A DNA stretch of 31,185 nt, from positions 1-31,185 of IMG/VR virus record IMGVR_UViG_3300034068_000633; one strand, given 5' to 3'. Position 1 is the stretch's first letter, and each line of letters starts with the position of its first letter. Below the pieces are notes generated by a model that saw only the letters and a list, made by a program, of their open reading frames with translations, searched no databases and was not told the origin of the DNA. Of this stretch, positions 1-7,562 are shown piece after piece. Made by a program: the position numbers and the translations under genes. Source of the stretch: a virus.

Positions 1-1596
1 CATACTGGTGATGGAGAAATTGGTTCTTATCAAGTATCGTTTGAAGGTTATTACTGTATAGACCCTAATTCTCCAAGACGTAATCCGGCATTAGTGAATA
101 AACCGAAACAAATACCTGGAGGTGTTGGGTATCAATTAAACACAGGTAATCCTATTATTGATAAGTTTGTTTATGGTGTTGCAAAAGACCAAAGAGGTAC
201 TGATTACACAGATGTAGGGGTACAAATGGATAGTAATAAAGTTATAACTGAGTTTGATTGTAATGATAAAAAAATACAATTTTCACTATCAACTAATGCT
301 TGGAGTTATGATGATATAGTACCATATATTAACCCTGAATATTTTAGTTGGGCAATTCCAGGACCGGAACAAAATAAAATAGTTTTAACTACAGATCCCG
401 ATTTTAATGATAATGGTAAAAGTGACAATAGTATCCAAGGTGCACCTAATCGTAATTTATTAGAAGATAGTGTAAGTAACAATAGAATCAGAGGTTTTAG
501 ACATAATTTATTAACTGAAGAACAAACTTTATGGATAGGTGCGGAAGACCCTGATGTTGGGTTGATACAAAAGGCATTAAAGTTAAGACCTGTTGATAAC
601 AAATTTGGAAAAGACACTCAAAAAGCGGTAATTAAATTCCAAACAACTGAAGGAGCTAAACTTCCAACACCATTAAGAACTGATGGAGTTGTTGATGATG
701 CAACTTTAGAGGCAATAATAGGTACTGAAGCCTTTAACGCACGGAATGTTTTACCCGCATCTGCAACAGAATTACCCGCATCTGCAACAGAATACACAAG
801 ACCTTTAACGCTTAAAAGTACGGGTCCTGATGTTGTTGCAATACAAACAAAATTAGGTATTAGTACTAAAGGTGGTTATGGTCCTGAAACGCAAAAAGCG
901 GTATTAGCTTTCCAACAAAAAGATACTAACTTGGAAGATACGGGTGATGTTGATGAGTTAACATTTAAAAAAATTATGGCTTATGATGCTGCATCACCTA
1001 TAAAGTATTCGGGTAGAAAACATAATTATACGACAAAGGATGAAGGTAAATGGATTAAAGTATCTCCTAATACTAGTGATACACAACTAAGTGATAATAA
1101 TGGGTACTTTAAAATTTTAAATGTTTTAGATGAATATAATGTAGTGATTGATGCTGAATATAAAAACGTTGGTGGTGGTGGATCAACACAAAAAGTTTTA
1201 TTTGGTGAAGACGCAAAAGAGGGTACTGACCAGGTTATTAGAGGTGGTGGTTCAGGTGGTTCAGGTGGTACAGGTGGTACAGGTGGTACAGGTGGTACAG
1301 GTGGTAGAGGTAGAAGAAGTGGAGTAGTAGGTGGTGGTGGAGGAGGAGGAGGTAATGTAGATCCTGAAAGACAAAGACAAAGAGATTTACGTAAAAAAGA
1401 AATGTGTGATGCTTTAAGACAAGTAAAACAATATTTAAATAACACTAAAGATGCGGGATTAACCGTCGATTGTAAAAGAGATCAAAATACAAGAAATCAA
1501 ATTATGATGGCTCTTACAGGTGGATCTTCAACTGGAGGGGGAGGAGCTGAAGAACCAAAGGTATCAACACCGGGAGGAAATGTAAGAATATATTAA
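1..1596 (+). CDS. Peptidoglycan-binding virion/tail-associated protein (5' partial)
   Basis: The frame is open from base 1 (HTGDGEIGSYQ...), so the gene starts outside the window; the GTG at 94 is only an internal codon. At least 531 residues are visible. Two peptidoglycan-binding (PGBD-1 type) domains are seen: the first at about 536-720 (WIGAEDPDVGLIQKALKL ... FGKDTQKAVIKFQ), the second at about 805-975 (STGPDVVAIQTKLG ... YGPETQKAVLAFQQK). They are joined by an exact 21-bp duplication (751-792) encoding LPASATE twice. A later small domain (about 990-1210) leads into a Gly/Ser/Thr-rich linker (1231-1355), then a charged helix (PERQRQRDLRKKEMC) and a Gly-rich tail. This architecture fits a cell-wall-contacting virion protein or lysin accessory; no catalytic motif is visible in the part present. 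The gene ends in a terminator at 1621-1643. Confidence 0.75.
   Translation, partial: HTGDGEIGSYQVSFEGYYCIDPNSPRRNPALVNKPKQIPGGVGYQLNTGNPIIDKFVYGVAKDQRGTDYTDVGVQMDSNKVITEFDCNDKKIQFSLSTNAWSYDDIVPYINPEYFSWAIPGPEQNKIVLTTDPDFNDNGKSDNSIQGAPNRNLLEDSVSNNRIRGFRHNLLTEEQTLWIGAEDPDVGLIQKALKLRPVDNKFGKDTQKAVIKFQTTEGAKLPTPLRTDGVVDDATLEAIIGTEAFNARNVLPASATELPASATEYTRPLTLKSTGPDVVAIQTKLGISTKGGYGPETQKAVLAFQQKDTNLEDTGDVDELTFKKIMAYDAASPIKYSGRKHNYTTKDEGKWIKVSPNTSDTQLSDNNGYFKILNVLDEYNVVIDAEYKNVGGGGSTQKVLFGEDAKEGTDQVIRGGGSGGSGGTGGTGGTGGTGGRGRRSGVVGGGGGGGGNVDPERQRQRDLRKKEMCDALRQVKQYLNNTKDAGLTVDCKRDQNTRNQIMMALTGGSSTGGGGAEEPKVSTPGGNVRIY
751..792 (+). repeat. Exact 21-bp tandem duplication
   Basis: The unit TTACCCGCATCTGCAACAGA+A occurs twice head to tail (751-771, 772-792), encoding LPASATE-LPASATE. 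It lies in the linker between the two peptidoglycan-binding domains, so it lengthens the spacer without breaking the frame. Confidence 0.95.
1252..1305 (+). repeat. 9-bp tandem repeat coding for a Gly-rich linker
   Basis: Six near-identical 9-bp units (TCAGGTGGT or ACAGGTGGT) encode (S/T)GG repeats. They are followed by GRGRRSG and a poly-Gly run up to about 1355. This is a flexible linker within the 5'-partial protein and a likely site of length change. Confidence 0.9.
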
Positions 1597-1620
1597 TAGT
1601 TAAAACTAAAAATTTATTAA

Positions 1621-1643
1621 GGGAGAGAGATCTCCCTTTTTTT
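1621..1643 (+). terminator. Rho-independent terminator
   Basis: GGGAGA-GAGA-TCTCCC forms a 6-bp stem with a 4-nt loop, followed directly by seven T residues. It sits 25 bp after the stop of the first gene and before the host-type promoter at 1656. Confidence 0.85.
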
Positions 1644-1655
1644 ATGATATTTTTT

Positions 1656-1686
1656 TTTGTATATTCCAATTAAAGCGTTATATTTG
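1656..1686 (+). promoter_or_regulatory. Bacteroidota-type promoter (TTTG-N19-TATATTTG)
   Basis: The -33 box TTTG (1656-1659) and -7 box TATATTTG (1679-1686) are separated by exactly 19 nt, a perfect match to the Bacteroidota primary-sigma consensus. The -7 box ends 4 nt before the ATG at 1691, so the transcript should begin at or within a base or two of the start codon. Confidence 0.85.
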
Positions 1687-1690
1687 TGGT

Positions 1691-1903
1691 ATGAAAATAA
1701 CAAAGAAAGAACAATTATTTATGGAACTCTTGGAAAAAGAAGGGGTTGTTTGGGTTTTTGATCACATTTTGTTAGATACTAAAGATAAAAAAGGATATGA
1801 CAAGGTTATTGGGTATAAGGCTTGGAACATTGCGTATGACTTGTTAAAGAAAGGTTTGATAAAAGTTAACCCTGACAATAAATCTGGTTGGGTAAAAAAT
1901 TAA
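1691..1903 (+). CDS. Small hypothetical protein
   Basis: 70 residues, not recognised. It is charged (MKITKKEQLFMELLEKEG...) and predicted mixed helix/strand. The pattern of two helices then a Gly-turn could be a small winged-helix-like fold, but no diagnostic motif is present. The start is fixed by the promoter ending 4 nt upstream. It is the first gene of a tight set with the kinase at 1907 (3-nt gap) and the phosphoesterase at 2312, and probably shares their transcript. Confidence 0.7.
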   Translation: MKITKKEQLFMELLEKEGVVWVFDHILLDTKDKKGYDKVIGYKAWNIAYDLLKKGLIKVNPDNKSGWVKN

Positions 1904-1906
1904 GTT

Positions 1907-2308
1907 ATGGAAAAAATATTATATATTGTTAGAGGTGTGCCTGGATCAGGTAAATCTACGTTTGCTAAATCATTAGGTGGTGCTCATTTTGAGACTGATA
2001 TGTTCTTTATGGATAATGGTGAATATAAATTTGACTTCACCAAAATAAAGGAAGCACATAAGTGGTGTCAAGATAGTGTTAATACTGCGATGATATTAAA
2101 TCATACCGCAAATATTAATAACGTAATTGTTGTTTCAAACACATTTACTCAAGAATGGGAAATGAAACCGTATTTTGATATGGCGGAAATATTTGATTAT
2201 AAAGTGTTTTGTTTGATTGTTGAGAATAGACATGGTGGGATTAATCAACACGGAGTCCCTGAAGATAAGATACAGTTAATGAAAGATAGATTTGAAATTA
2301 AAATTTAA
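1907..2308 (+). CDS. P-loop kinase, AAA_33 / N4BP2L1-like (putative polynucleotide 5'-kinase)
   Basis: 133 residues. The Walker A motif GVPGSGKST is at residues 10-18. The rest follows the NEDD4-binding-protein-2-like kinase pattern: an acidic ETD segment near residue 30, a helix with EAHKWCQ, VSNTFTQEWEMKPY near residues 83-96 (lid/substrate region), and the C-terminal HGVPEDKIQLMKDRFE. This family is related to the kinase domain of T4 polynucleotide kinase, which phosphorylates 5'-OH ends of DNA or RNA. The next gene is a metallophosphoesterase and an RNA ligase follows 2.7 kb later, which favours a nucleic-acid end-healing role. The exact substrate (RNA, DNA or a nucleotide) cannot be told from sequence. 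Confidence 0.75.
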   Translation: MEKILYIVRGVPGSGKSTFAKSLGGAHFETDMFFMDNGEYKFDFTKIKEAHKWCQDSVNTAMILNHTANINNVIVVSNTFTQEWEMKPYFDMAEIFDYKVFCLIVENRHGGINQHGVPEDKIQLMKDRFEIKI

Positions 2309-2311
2309 GAA

Positions 2312-2965
2312 ATGAAATTTGATAAAATATTAACGACAGGTAGAGTGTGGGTCACATCAGATCCCCACTACAACCATAAAAACATTTGTAGAGGTGTAAC
2401 TGATTGGAGAACTACTGATGGGAAAGTGCCAGACCATAGTACAAGAAATTTCCCAACGTTAGAACTAATGAATAACGCATTGGTTGATAACATCAACTCT
2501 AAAGTTGGTCAAGACGACACTTTAATTATGTTGGGTGACGTTGCTTTTGGTGGTTTTGAGTTTATTAGAATCTTCTTGGACCGATTGGTATGTAAAAACA
2601 TTCACTTGGTTCTTGGTAATCACGATCACCATATCAAAAACAATAGAGATGGCATTAAAGATATGTTCTTATCTGTTAGTGATTACCTACAGGTTAACAT
2701 TGGTGGAGAAAACTTTGTGATGACTCACTATCCATTTGAAAGTTGGAATGGTCTTAATAAAGGGGTGGTTCACCTTCACGGACACGTTCACTTACCGGCA
2801 AGTAGAAAATGGGGTAAAGGTAAAAGATTGGACGTTGGTGTGGATGGAAACAACCTCCAACCATATAGTATTACCGAGATTGTACACATGATGGATAAAA
2901 GAAATATTGTCTCTGAGATGAACGATGATCACCATTTAGATGATATTGTTGGGGTTGTGGGTTAA
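2312..2965 (+). CDS. Calcineurin-like metallophosphoesterase
   Basis: 217 residues with all family motifs in order: SDPHYNHKN (about residue 16), LGDVAFGG, VLGNHDHH, MTHYPF and HLHGHVH. These provide the Asp, His and Asn ligands of a two-metal centre. Such enzymes cleave phosphomonoesters or phosphodiesters, including 2',3'-cyclic or 3'-phosphate RNA ends. It lies 3 nt after the P-loop kinase, so kinase plus phosphatase are co-transcribed, the same activity pair found fused in T4 Pnkp and bacterial Pnkp. The C-terminus (after about residue 195) is an Asp/His-rich tail. The phosphoesterase call is firm; the RNA-repair role is inference from neighbours. Confidence 0.9.
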   Translation: MKFDKILTTGRVWVTSDPHYNHKNICRGVTDWRTTDGKVPDHSTRNFPTLELMNNALVDNINSKVGQDDTLIMLGDVAFGGFEFIRIFLDRLVCKNIHLVLGNHDHHIKNNRDGIKDMFLSVSDYLQVNIGGENFVMTHYPFESWNGLNKGVVHLHGHVHLPASRKWGKGKRLDVGVDGNNLQPYSITEIVHMMDKRNIVSEMNDDHHLDDIVGVVG

Positions 2966-2980
2966 ATTACAACTCCAACA

Positions 2981-2988
2981 TATTTATA
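2981..2988 (+). promoter_or_regulatory. Putative phage late promoter TATTTATA
   Basis: TATTTATA lies 3 nt before the ATG at 2992. The same octamer (last base A or T) precedes eight other genes in this window on both strands, at 3-20 nt from the start codon. Confidence 0.6.
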
Positions 2989-2991
2989 TGT

Positions 2992-4227
2992 ATGAAGATT
3001 ATATTAACAGAAACACAATACAAAATACTTAACGAAGCGTTAGGGGTTCCTGAAGGTATTTTAGATACTGCATCAGATTTATATGAAATAGTTGAAAATT
3101 TAATTAAGGGAATTGATTATAAAAAAGACGAATATATTTTTAACCAAAGTGTTGATTTAACTATTTCGGATTATCAGATTGATTCACTTGATCTTCATGT
3201 TAATGTTGAGCATATTCCAGGTTATGATGGGAAGGCTGAACTTGCATCTATGGCTATGGGTCAAAATTTTAATTATAATAGAAAAATACAATTAAAAGTT
3301 CAGTTATTAGATACTGAAATAGAATTACATATAACATTTGTCGTTGGTAATGAATGGGAACCTGAAGATTTATATGAAAGATTTACACAAGATCGTGTTG
3401 AAACTGAATCCACTTTGGCTCATGAGTTAAAACATAAGTACGACAAACAGAAAAAACAATTTGATTTAATTGGTAAAGACGCTCAATACCAAACTTACTC
3501 TAAAGGAAATTTAAGGTTTGGAATACCTGAGATTGACCATAAGTTTATGAGGTACAATTATTTTATGCAAGTTGCCGAAAGTTTAGTTAGACCAACTGAA
3601 CTTGCGTCAAGAATGAGACAAAGGAAAATTTTAAAATCTAAGTTTTTAAATTTCCTTAAAGAAGACAGATCATTTAAAGAGATTTTAGAAATTAGGGATT
3701 ATAGTTTTGAAAAGTTAATTGATGGTTTAAAAGAACAAATGGATAGAGTGGATGCGTTAATTAAACATATTGGACAATATAATGAAAATTTAACTGAAGA
3801 CGAAAAGATTAAAATAACATTAAAATTAGTTTATGTGAACTTGGTGAATAATAACGTTGAGTTATTTGATCAAATGACATCAACACCTTTAGACAGATAT
3901 GGTATTAGGGCTTTATTTAATAATGCATTTGGTGGTGGATTACTTCCGCAAGATGAAGAAGAAAAAAACTTACAAAAAGTAAGACAAAAATTCATCAACT
4001 ATTTGACAAAGTATGATGATGATCCTATTATGTTCTTTAAAGATATATGTAAACAATTATCTGACGACGCAAACAAAATTATTAAAAAACTAGGTAAACT
4101 TTACGCAATGGCAGAAGACGATCAACCAATGAATGAATCTATAATCAATTGGGAACTTCATCAACAACTGATGGAAAAAAAATACGGTAAAAGAAAAATA
4201 GAAACCGAATTTAAATTCAAAAAATAG
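2992..4227 (+). CDS. Late protein with HExxH (metallopeptidase-like) motif
   Basis: 411 residues. An HELKH motif at 144-148, preceded by ESTLA, has the form of a gluzincin zinc-binding helix; PTELASR at 201-207 could supply the third ligand (Glu203). The N-terminus MKIILTETQYKILNE ends in an L-N-E that resembles the cleavable tag seen on other late proteins here. The C-terminal half is helical and charged and carries no recognised domain. It is driven by its own late-type promoter and does not overlap its neighbours, which suggests a virion or late accessory protein rather than part of the early cluster. Protease activity is inferred only from the zinc-type motif. Confidence 0.6.
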   Translation: MKIILTETQYKILNEALGVPEGILDTASDLYEIVENLIKGIDYKKDEYIFNQSVDLTISDYQIDSLDLHVNVEHIPGYDGKAELASMAMGQNFNYNRKIQLKVQLLDTEIELHITFVVGNEWEPEDLYERFTQDRVETESTLAHELKHKYDKQKKQFDLIGKDAQYQTYSKGNLRFGIPEIDHKFMRYNYFMQVAESLVRPTELASRMRQRKILKSKFLNFLKEDRSFKEILEIRDYSFEKLIDGLKEQMDRVDALIKHIGQYNENLTEDEKIKITLKLVYVNLVNNNVELFDQMTSTPLDRYGIRALFNNAFGGGLLPQDEEEKNLQKVRQKFINYLTKYDDDPIMFFKDICKQLSDDANKIIKKLGKLYAMAEDDQPMNESIINWELHQQLMEKKYGKRKIETEFKFKK

Positions 4228-4259
4228 TTTGTCAAATCCAAATTAATTTATTACCTTTG
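4228..4259 (+). promoter_or_regulatory. Bacteroidota-type promoter (TTTG-N20-TACCTTTG)
   Basis: TTTG at 4228-4231 and TACCTTTG at 4252-4259, spacing 20. The -7 box ends 5 nt before the ATG at 4265, again predicting a leaderless or near-leaderless mRNA. Confidence 0.8.
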
Positions 4260-4264
4260 TTTCT

Positions 4265-4498
4265 ATGTGGACAACTAAAGAAACTAAAAGGGAATATCGT
4301 GGTGTAATAATCACAAAGTTTGAAGGATCAAAAGTCAAAGATTATTTCAGACGTAGAGACCCGCGCACATTTCAGAAAGACGATAAGAGATTCACTAAGT
4401 GGCAATCATATGTTGTTAACATTAATGATGTTAAATATGACTTTGAAAAGTTGAAAGATGCAAAAGAATATGTTGATTCAATCTTAGATAAGAAATGA
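4265..4498 (+). CDS. Small hypothetical protein
   Basis: 77 residues, basic and unrecognised. The middle is Arg/Lys-rich (YFRRRDPRTFQKDDKRFTKW), followed by a short strand-helix end (AKEYVDSILDKK). It is the first gene after the host-type promoter. Its stop overlaps the next start by 4 nt (ATGA), indicating translational coupling. Confidence 0.7.
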   Translation: MWTTKETKREYRGVIITKFEGSKVKDYFRRRDPRTFQKDDKRFTKWQSYVVNINDVKYDFEKLKDAKEYVDSILDKK

Positions 4499-4677
4499 AA
4501 AAACCCTGTAAAGAATGTCCTCATACCATTCGTAACCGACATAATGATATGATTGTAGAGTTTGGTAAAAGAACGGGAAAGAAACATAATTGTCATATGA
4601 CGGAAGGAAAAAAAGATTTGTGGAATATAACTAATAAAAAATTGGAATGTTATGGATCAAAAGAAGAGAGAAACTAA
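4495..4677 (+). CDS. Small Cys/His protein, DUF6283-like
   Basis: 60 residues. The pattern PCKECPH near the N-terminus, HNCH in the middle and LECYGS near the end gives a likely metal-binding set of Cys and His residues. This spacing resembles the DUF6283 family seen in phages (CxxCP ... CH ... C); that assignment is from memory of the pattern and is tentative. It begins by ATGA overlap with the gene before and overlaps the next by 26 nt. Confidence 0.6.
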   Translation: MKKPCKECPHTIRNRHNDMIVEFGKRTGKKHNCHMTEGKKDLWNITNKKLECYGSKEERN

Positions 4678-5023
4678 ATTTGGAACTTATATAGAAATGG
4701 AAACAGAAACTAATGTAAAGAAAACCGGTGATAAGATCACAAGGTTTGTTGAAAGATTGAAAAAAATTGGAATTGAAGTTAAACTTTCAGGTAATTACCC
4801 GTGGGTTTATATTGATGAAATCTGTGGTATCAGAGTAAAAGAAAAGTTTGCGGGAAATCACGGATTTACTATAATTTTTCTTCCTGTGAGAAACGATACA
4901 CCACCATCTGATTTTACAGATATCAAAGAGACGTTCAAGTTAATTAGAAAATATAGTAGAGAGGCTCTTTTGATAAAAATGATGGAAGAGGATCAAAAAA
5001 ACGGATTGTATGATATTAATTAA
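4652..5023 (+). CDS. Hypothetical protein
   Basis: 123 residues with no recognised domain. The core ERLKKIGIEVKLSGNYPWVY and the following NHGFTIIFLP segment suggest a compact alpha/beta fold. The ATG at 4652 gives a 26-nt overlap with the previous gene; an internal ATG at 4697 would remove it and cannot be excluded. Next comes the RNA ligase after a 10-nt A-rich gap, in the same transcription unit. Confidence 0.65.
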   Translation: MDQKKRETKFGTYIEMETETNVKKTGDKITRFVERLKKIGIEVKLSGNYPWVYIDEICGIRVKEKFAGNHGFTIIFLPVRNDTPPSDFTDIKETFKLIRKYSREALLIKMMEEDQKNGLYDIN

Positions 5024-5033
5024 AAAATAAGAA

Positions 5034-6167
5034 ATGGAAAATTTAAATAGTGTATGTTATGTTGGAATAATCGGAGAGATTATACCAATAGAAGGTGCGG
5101 ATAACATTGAACTTGCATTGGTTGGTGGTTGGCAAGCCATTACTAAGAAAGGTGAATACAGTGTTGGTGATAAGGTTGTTGTTGCAACTACCGATGCGGT
5201 AATCCCCGTTGAATTATCTGATTTAATGGGTGTAACTAATTACCTAAGAAAAGGTCAAAGAGTTCGTACCGTTAAACTTCGTAAAGTTTACTCTGAGTGT
5301 TTAATTATGAGTAAGAATACTATTCCTGCTTTAAGAAAATACCCCACTCTTACAGAAGGAGAAGATTTAATGGAACTATTAGGTATCACCAAATACGAAC
5401 CACCAGTTAAGATGGTTGAGATGAGTGTTGGGGGTAGAAAATTCAAGTACCACCAAAACCCTAACTTCCACGTTTACTACAAATTCCCAAATATGAAAAA
5501 TGTACCGGATATGTTTAATGAGGACGATGAGGTATGTATTACTCGTAAATTACACGGGACCAATGCTCGTTACGGAATTGTAAGGAAGAAAAAACTTTCA
5601 TTCTTAGATAAGATTCGTGGATGGTTTGGTAATCAATGGATTGGATATGAATATGTTGTGGGTAGCCATAATGTAGAAAAAGGTTCTGATTCACAAGGAT
5701 TTTATGATAGAAATGTGTGGGAAGACATAGCAATAAAATACGATATTCGTAGAAAACTTTGGGATCACGTTAAAGATGTTTATTCACCTGATGGGATAGG
5801 TTCTGGTTTTATTATCTATGGTGAGATCTTCGGACACGGAATCCAAAAGAATTATGATTATGGTTTAACGGAGATTCGTTTTGCTGGTTTTGATGTTGAG
5901 GTTGATGGACATTATGAAGATAATTTAAGTCAAACAACACACTTCCAATGTTTAGAATTAGATGAGGTTGAAACATTATATTCAGGTCCTTGGTCAAAAG
6001 AAAAACAAGATAAATACGTGTTCGGTAACTATATTCAAGGGACTAAAGTTCCTCACGAAGGTGTTGTTGTTAAATCTTTGGATGGTAGTAGACACAAAAT
6101 TGCTAAAATCATTAACCCTGATTATTTGATAGCAAGTGAGAAAAATAATTACGGTGATTCACATTAA
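5034..6167 (+). CDS. RNA ligase, DRB0094/Rnl5 type with N-terminal OB domain
   Basis: 377 residues. Residues 1-110 form an OB-like domain (VCYVGIIGEIIPIEGADNIEL ... GDKVVVATTDAVIP), as in Deinococcus DraRnl. The nucleotidyltransferase domain follows: motif I KLHGTN with the predicted AMP-accepting Lys172, a motif with YGEIFG near residue 262, motif IV EGVVVKS (342-348) and motif V around HKIAKIINPDYL. The family seals RNA 3'-OH/5'-phosphate ends, often within duplexes, through enzyme-AMP. Length and order match complete Rnl5 proteins, with no truncation. The kinase and phosphoesterase at 1907-2965 could prepare the ends it joins. Confidence 0.88.
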   Translation: MENLNSVCYVGIIGEIIPIEGADNIELALVGGWQAITKKGEYSVGDKVVVATTDAVIPVELSDLMGVTNYLRKGQRVRTVKLRKVYSECLIMSKNTIPALRKYPTLTEGEDLMELLGITKYEPPVKMVEMSVGGRKFKYHQNPNFHVYYKFPNMKNVPDMFNEDDEVCITRKLHGTNARYGIVRKKKLSFLDKIRGWFGNQWIGYEYVVGSHNVEKGSDSQGFYDRNVWEDIAIKYDIRRKLWDHVKDVYSPDGIGSGFIIYGEIFGHGIQKNYDYGLTEIRFAGFDVEVDGHYEDNLSQTTHFQCLELDEVETLYSGPWSKEKQDKYVFGNYIQGTKVPHEGVVVKSLDGSRHKIAKIINPDYLIASEKNNYGDSH

Positions 6168-6206
6168 AATATATTAATTTATATTAGTTTTTTTCTATTA
6201 GTAATA

Positions 6207-6214
6207 TATTTATA
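6207..6214 (+). promoter_or_regulatory. Putative phage late promoter TATTTATA
   Basis: TATTTATA is 4 nt before the ATG at 6219. The wider string GTAATATATTTATA is identical to that upstream of the GIY-YIG endonuclease (16854-16867). Confidence 0.6.
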
Positions 6215-6218
6215 TTAT

Positions 6219-6389
6219 ATGGGACGATTAAAAAAATACAAAACGGAAGAGGAGAAAAAAGAGGCTCAAAAAAAATGGGCTAATCAGTATTACCATCGTA
6301 ACAAAGAACGAATAAATAAAATTGCTATGGAGAAATATTATGAACTACAAAAAAGTGTACGACCAGATAATCCTGAGGGCGAAGAGTGA
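6219..6389 (+). CDS. Small basic protein preceding the HNH endonuclease
   Basis: 56 residues, MGRLKKYKTEEEKKEAQKKW..., rich in Lys, Glu, Tyr and Asn, predicted almost entirely helical. Such basic leader segments often precede or fuse to phage homing endonucleases. It directly follows a late-type promoter and overlaps the HNH gene by 50 nt in another frame, so it is probably the first part of the same insertion. It could be a DNA-binding partner, or a former N-terminal domain separated by frameshift; the sequence does not decide. Confidence 0.6.
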   Translation: MGRLKKYKTEEEKKEAQKKWANQYYHRNKERINKIAMEKYYELQKSVRPDNPEGEE

Positions 6390-7062
6390 AAATAGAATTA
6401 AAAATTGTGGGGTATACTATGAATCACACCACATAATCCCAAAATGTTTGGGTGGTGAAGGAAAAACTGTAGAGTGGAAAACACACCCAAACATTGTATT
6501 ATTAACAGCAAAGGAACATTTTATTGCTCATTTATTACTTTGTGAGATACATCCTGATGAATACAAATTGAAATTTGCGTTATGGGGTATGTGTAACCAA
6601 GATAGGAATGGTATGAGATATAAAGTAAACTCAAGACAATACCAAAGGATCCGAAACGAGTTCTCAAAGTTAATCTCAAAAAAATACAAAGGTCGTCCTG
6701 CTCATAATAAAGGAAAACCAAATCCAAAAACCGCATTATCTAAAATAGGCATACCAAGACCAGATTTATCGGAAAGAAATAGGTTAAGAAAGGGAACACC
6801 TAAAAACATTCCTGAGGGATATGTAAGCCCTTTAAAAGGTGTAAAACAAAGTGATGATTTAATAAAAAAACGATCGGAGTCAAAAAAGAGAAATGGTAAA
6901 TGTGTTCTACAATTTGATTTAGATGGTAATTTTTTAAAAAAATATGATTGTATGACTGATGCCTTTAATTGGATGAAGGACAATAATATTAAAGGTGATA
7001 TTAAATCTAATTTATCAAATAAAACAAAAAAATCGGGCGGATTTATTTGGAAGTATGAATAA
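6340..7062 (+). CDS. HNH homing endonuclease with NUMOD1-type C-terminus
   Basis: 240 residues from the ATG at 6340 (an upstream in-frame TTG at 6322 would add six residues). The HNH core is ESHHIIPKCLGG (about residues 28-39), then NIVLLTAKEHFIAH with the conserved Asn and final His. A Lys/Gly/Pro-rich linker follows (KGRPAHNKGKPNPK), then a C-terminal DNA-binding segment VLQFDLDGNFLKKYD ... SGGFIWKYE of NUMOD1 type. The last part is shared with the GIY-YIG enzyme at 16872. These genes are selfish elements that cut unoccupied alleles. It sits between two early clusters and carries its own late-type promoter. Confidence 0.87.
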   Translation: MNYKKVYDQIILRAKSENRIKNCGVYYESHHIIPKCLGGEGKTVEWKTHPNIVLLTAKEHFIAHLLLCEIHPDEYKLKFALWGMCNQDRNGMRYKVNSRQYQRIRNEFSKLISKKYKGRPAHNKGKPNPKTALSKIGIPRPDLSERNRLRKGTPKNIPEGYVSPLKGVKQSDDLIKKRSESKKRNGKCVLQFDLDGNFLKKYDCMTDAFNWMKDNNIKGDIKSNLSNKTKKSGGFIWKYE

Positions 7063-7089
7063 TTTTACTTATTATTAAAAAAATAACAG

Positions 7090-7362
7090 ATGGCTTGGAT
7101 AAATGTTAATATTGATTTAGATGATATCTATGACGAAATGGATCGTCAAGATAAAATGGGTATGGCGGAATTGTTATATGATGATGGTATTTTAGATGAA
7201 CATATAAATCCTAATATACGTAAAGTAGTTAGAGGAGAACAAGAATCGCCAGGTGAAGAAGAGTTGAGAGACAACTTAACCAAGATATGGAACTCATATC
7301 ATCAATTAACAAACGAAGAGGAAGAATTGATTAAGAAAATTGCAGATAGATTACCTTTATAA
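7090..7362 (+). CDS. Small acidic hypothetical protein
   Basis: 90 residues, strongly acidic (DLDDIYDEMDRQDK, ESPGEEELRDN). No recognised domain; predicted mostly helical. Its stop codon overlaps the next start (TAATG at 7360-7364), so the two are translationally coupled. Confidence 0.65.
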   Translation: MAWINVNIDLDDIYDEMDRQDKMGMAELLYDDGILDEHINPNIRKVVRGEQESPGEEELRDNLTKIWNSYHQLTNEEEELIKKIADRLPL

Positions 7363-7562
7363 TGAAACAGGAGTTAAACACGTTTGCATTCTTTTCAAAG
7401 AACCTTTTATTTTACGCCATTATGATATGGATTGAAAAAGATTACAATCCACTTAATTGGTGGTTATTCAGTGGATTCTTTCAAATTGTAATAACAATAG
7501 TTTTTGAATTATATATACTTGGAACATCATTAGAAGAAAAAAATATAGAAAATGGGAATTAA
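7362..7562 (+). CDS. Small membrane protein
   Basis: 66 residues with two likely membrane segments, about residues 9-24 (FFSKNLLFYAIMIWI) and 32-54 (WWLFSGFFQIVITIVFELYIL), and a charged C-terminus. Overlaps the gene before by one base and the next by 11 nt. A small two-span phage protein could be a holin, an exclusion factor or a host-membrane modifier; nothing in the sequence selects between these. Confidence 0.65.
   Translation: MKQELNTFAFFSKNLLFYAIMIWIEKDYNPLNWWLFSGFFQIVITIVFELYILGTSLEEKNIENGN

Noticed and set aside
1026-1445. Minus-strand Pro-rich open frame.
   Set aside because: It is the complement of the Gly-rich linker of the first gene; low complexity explains the lack of stops.
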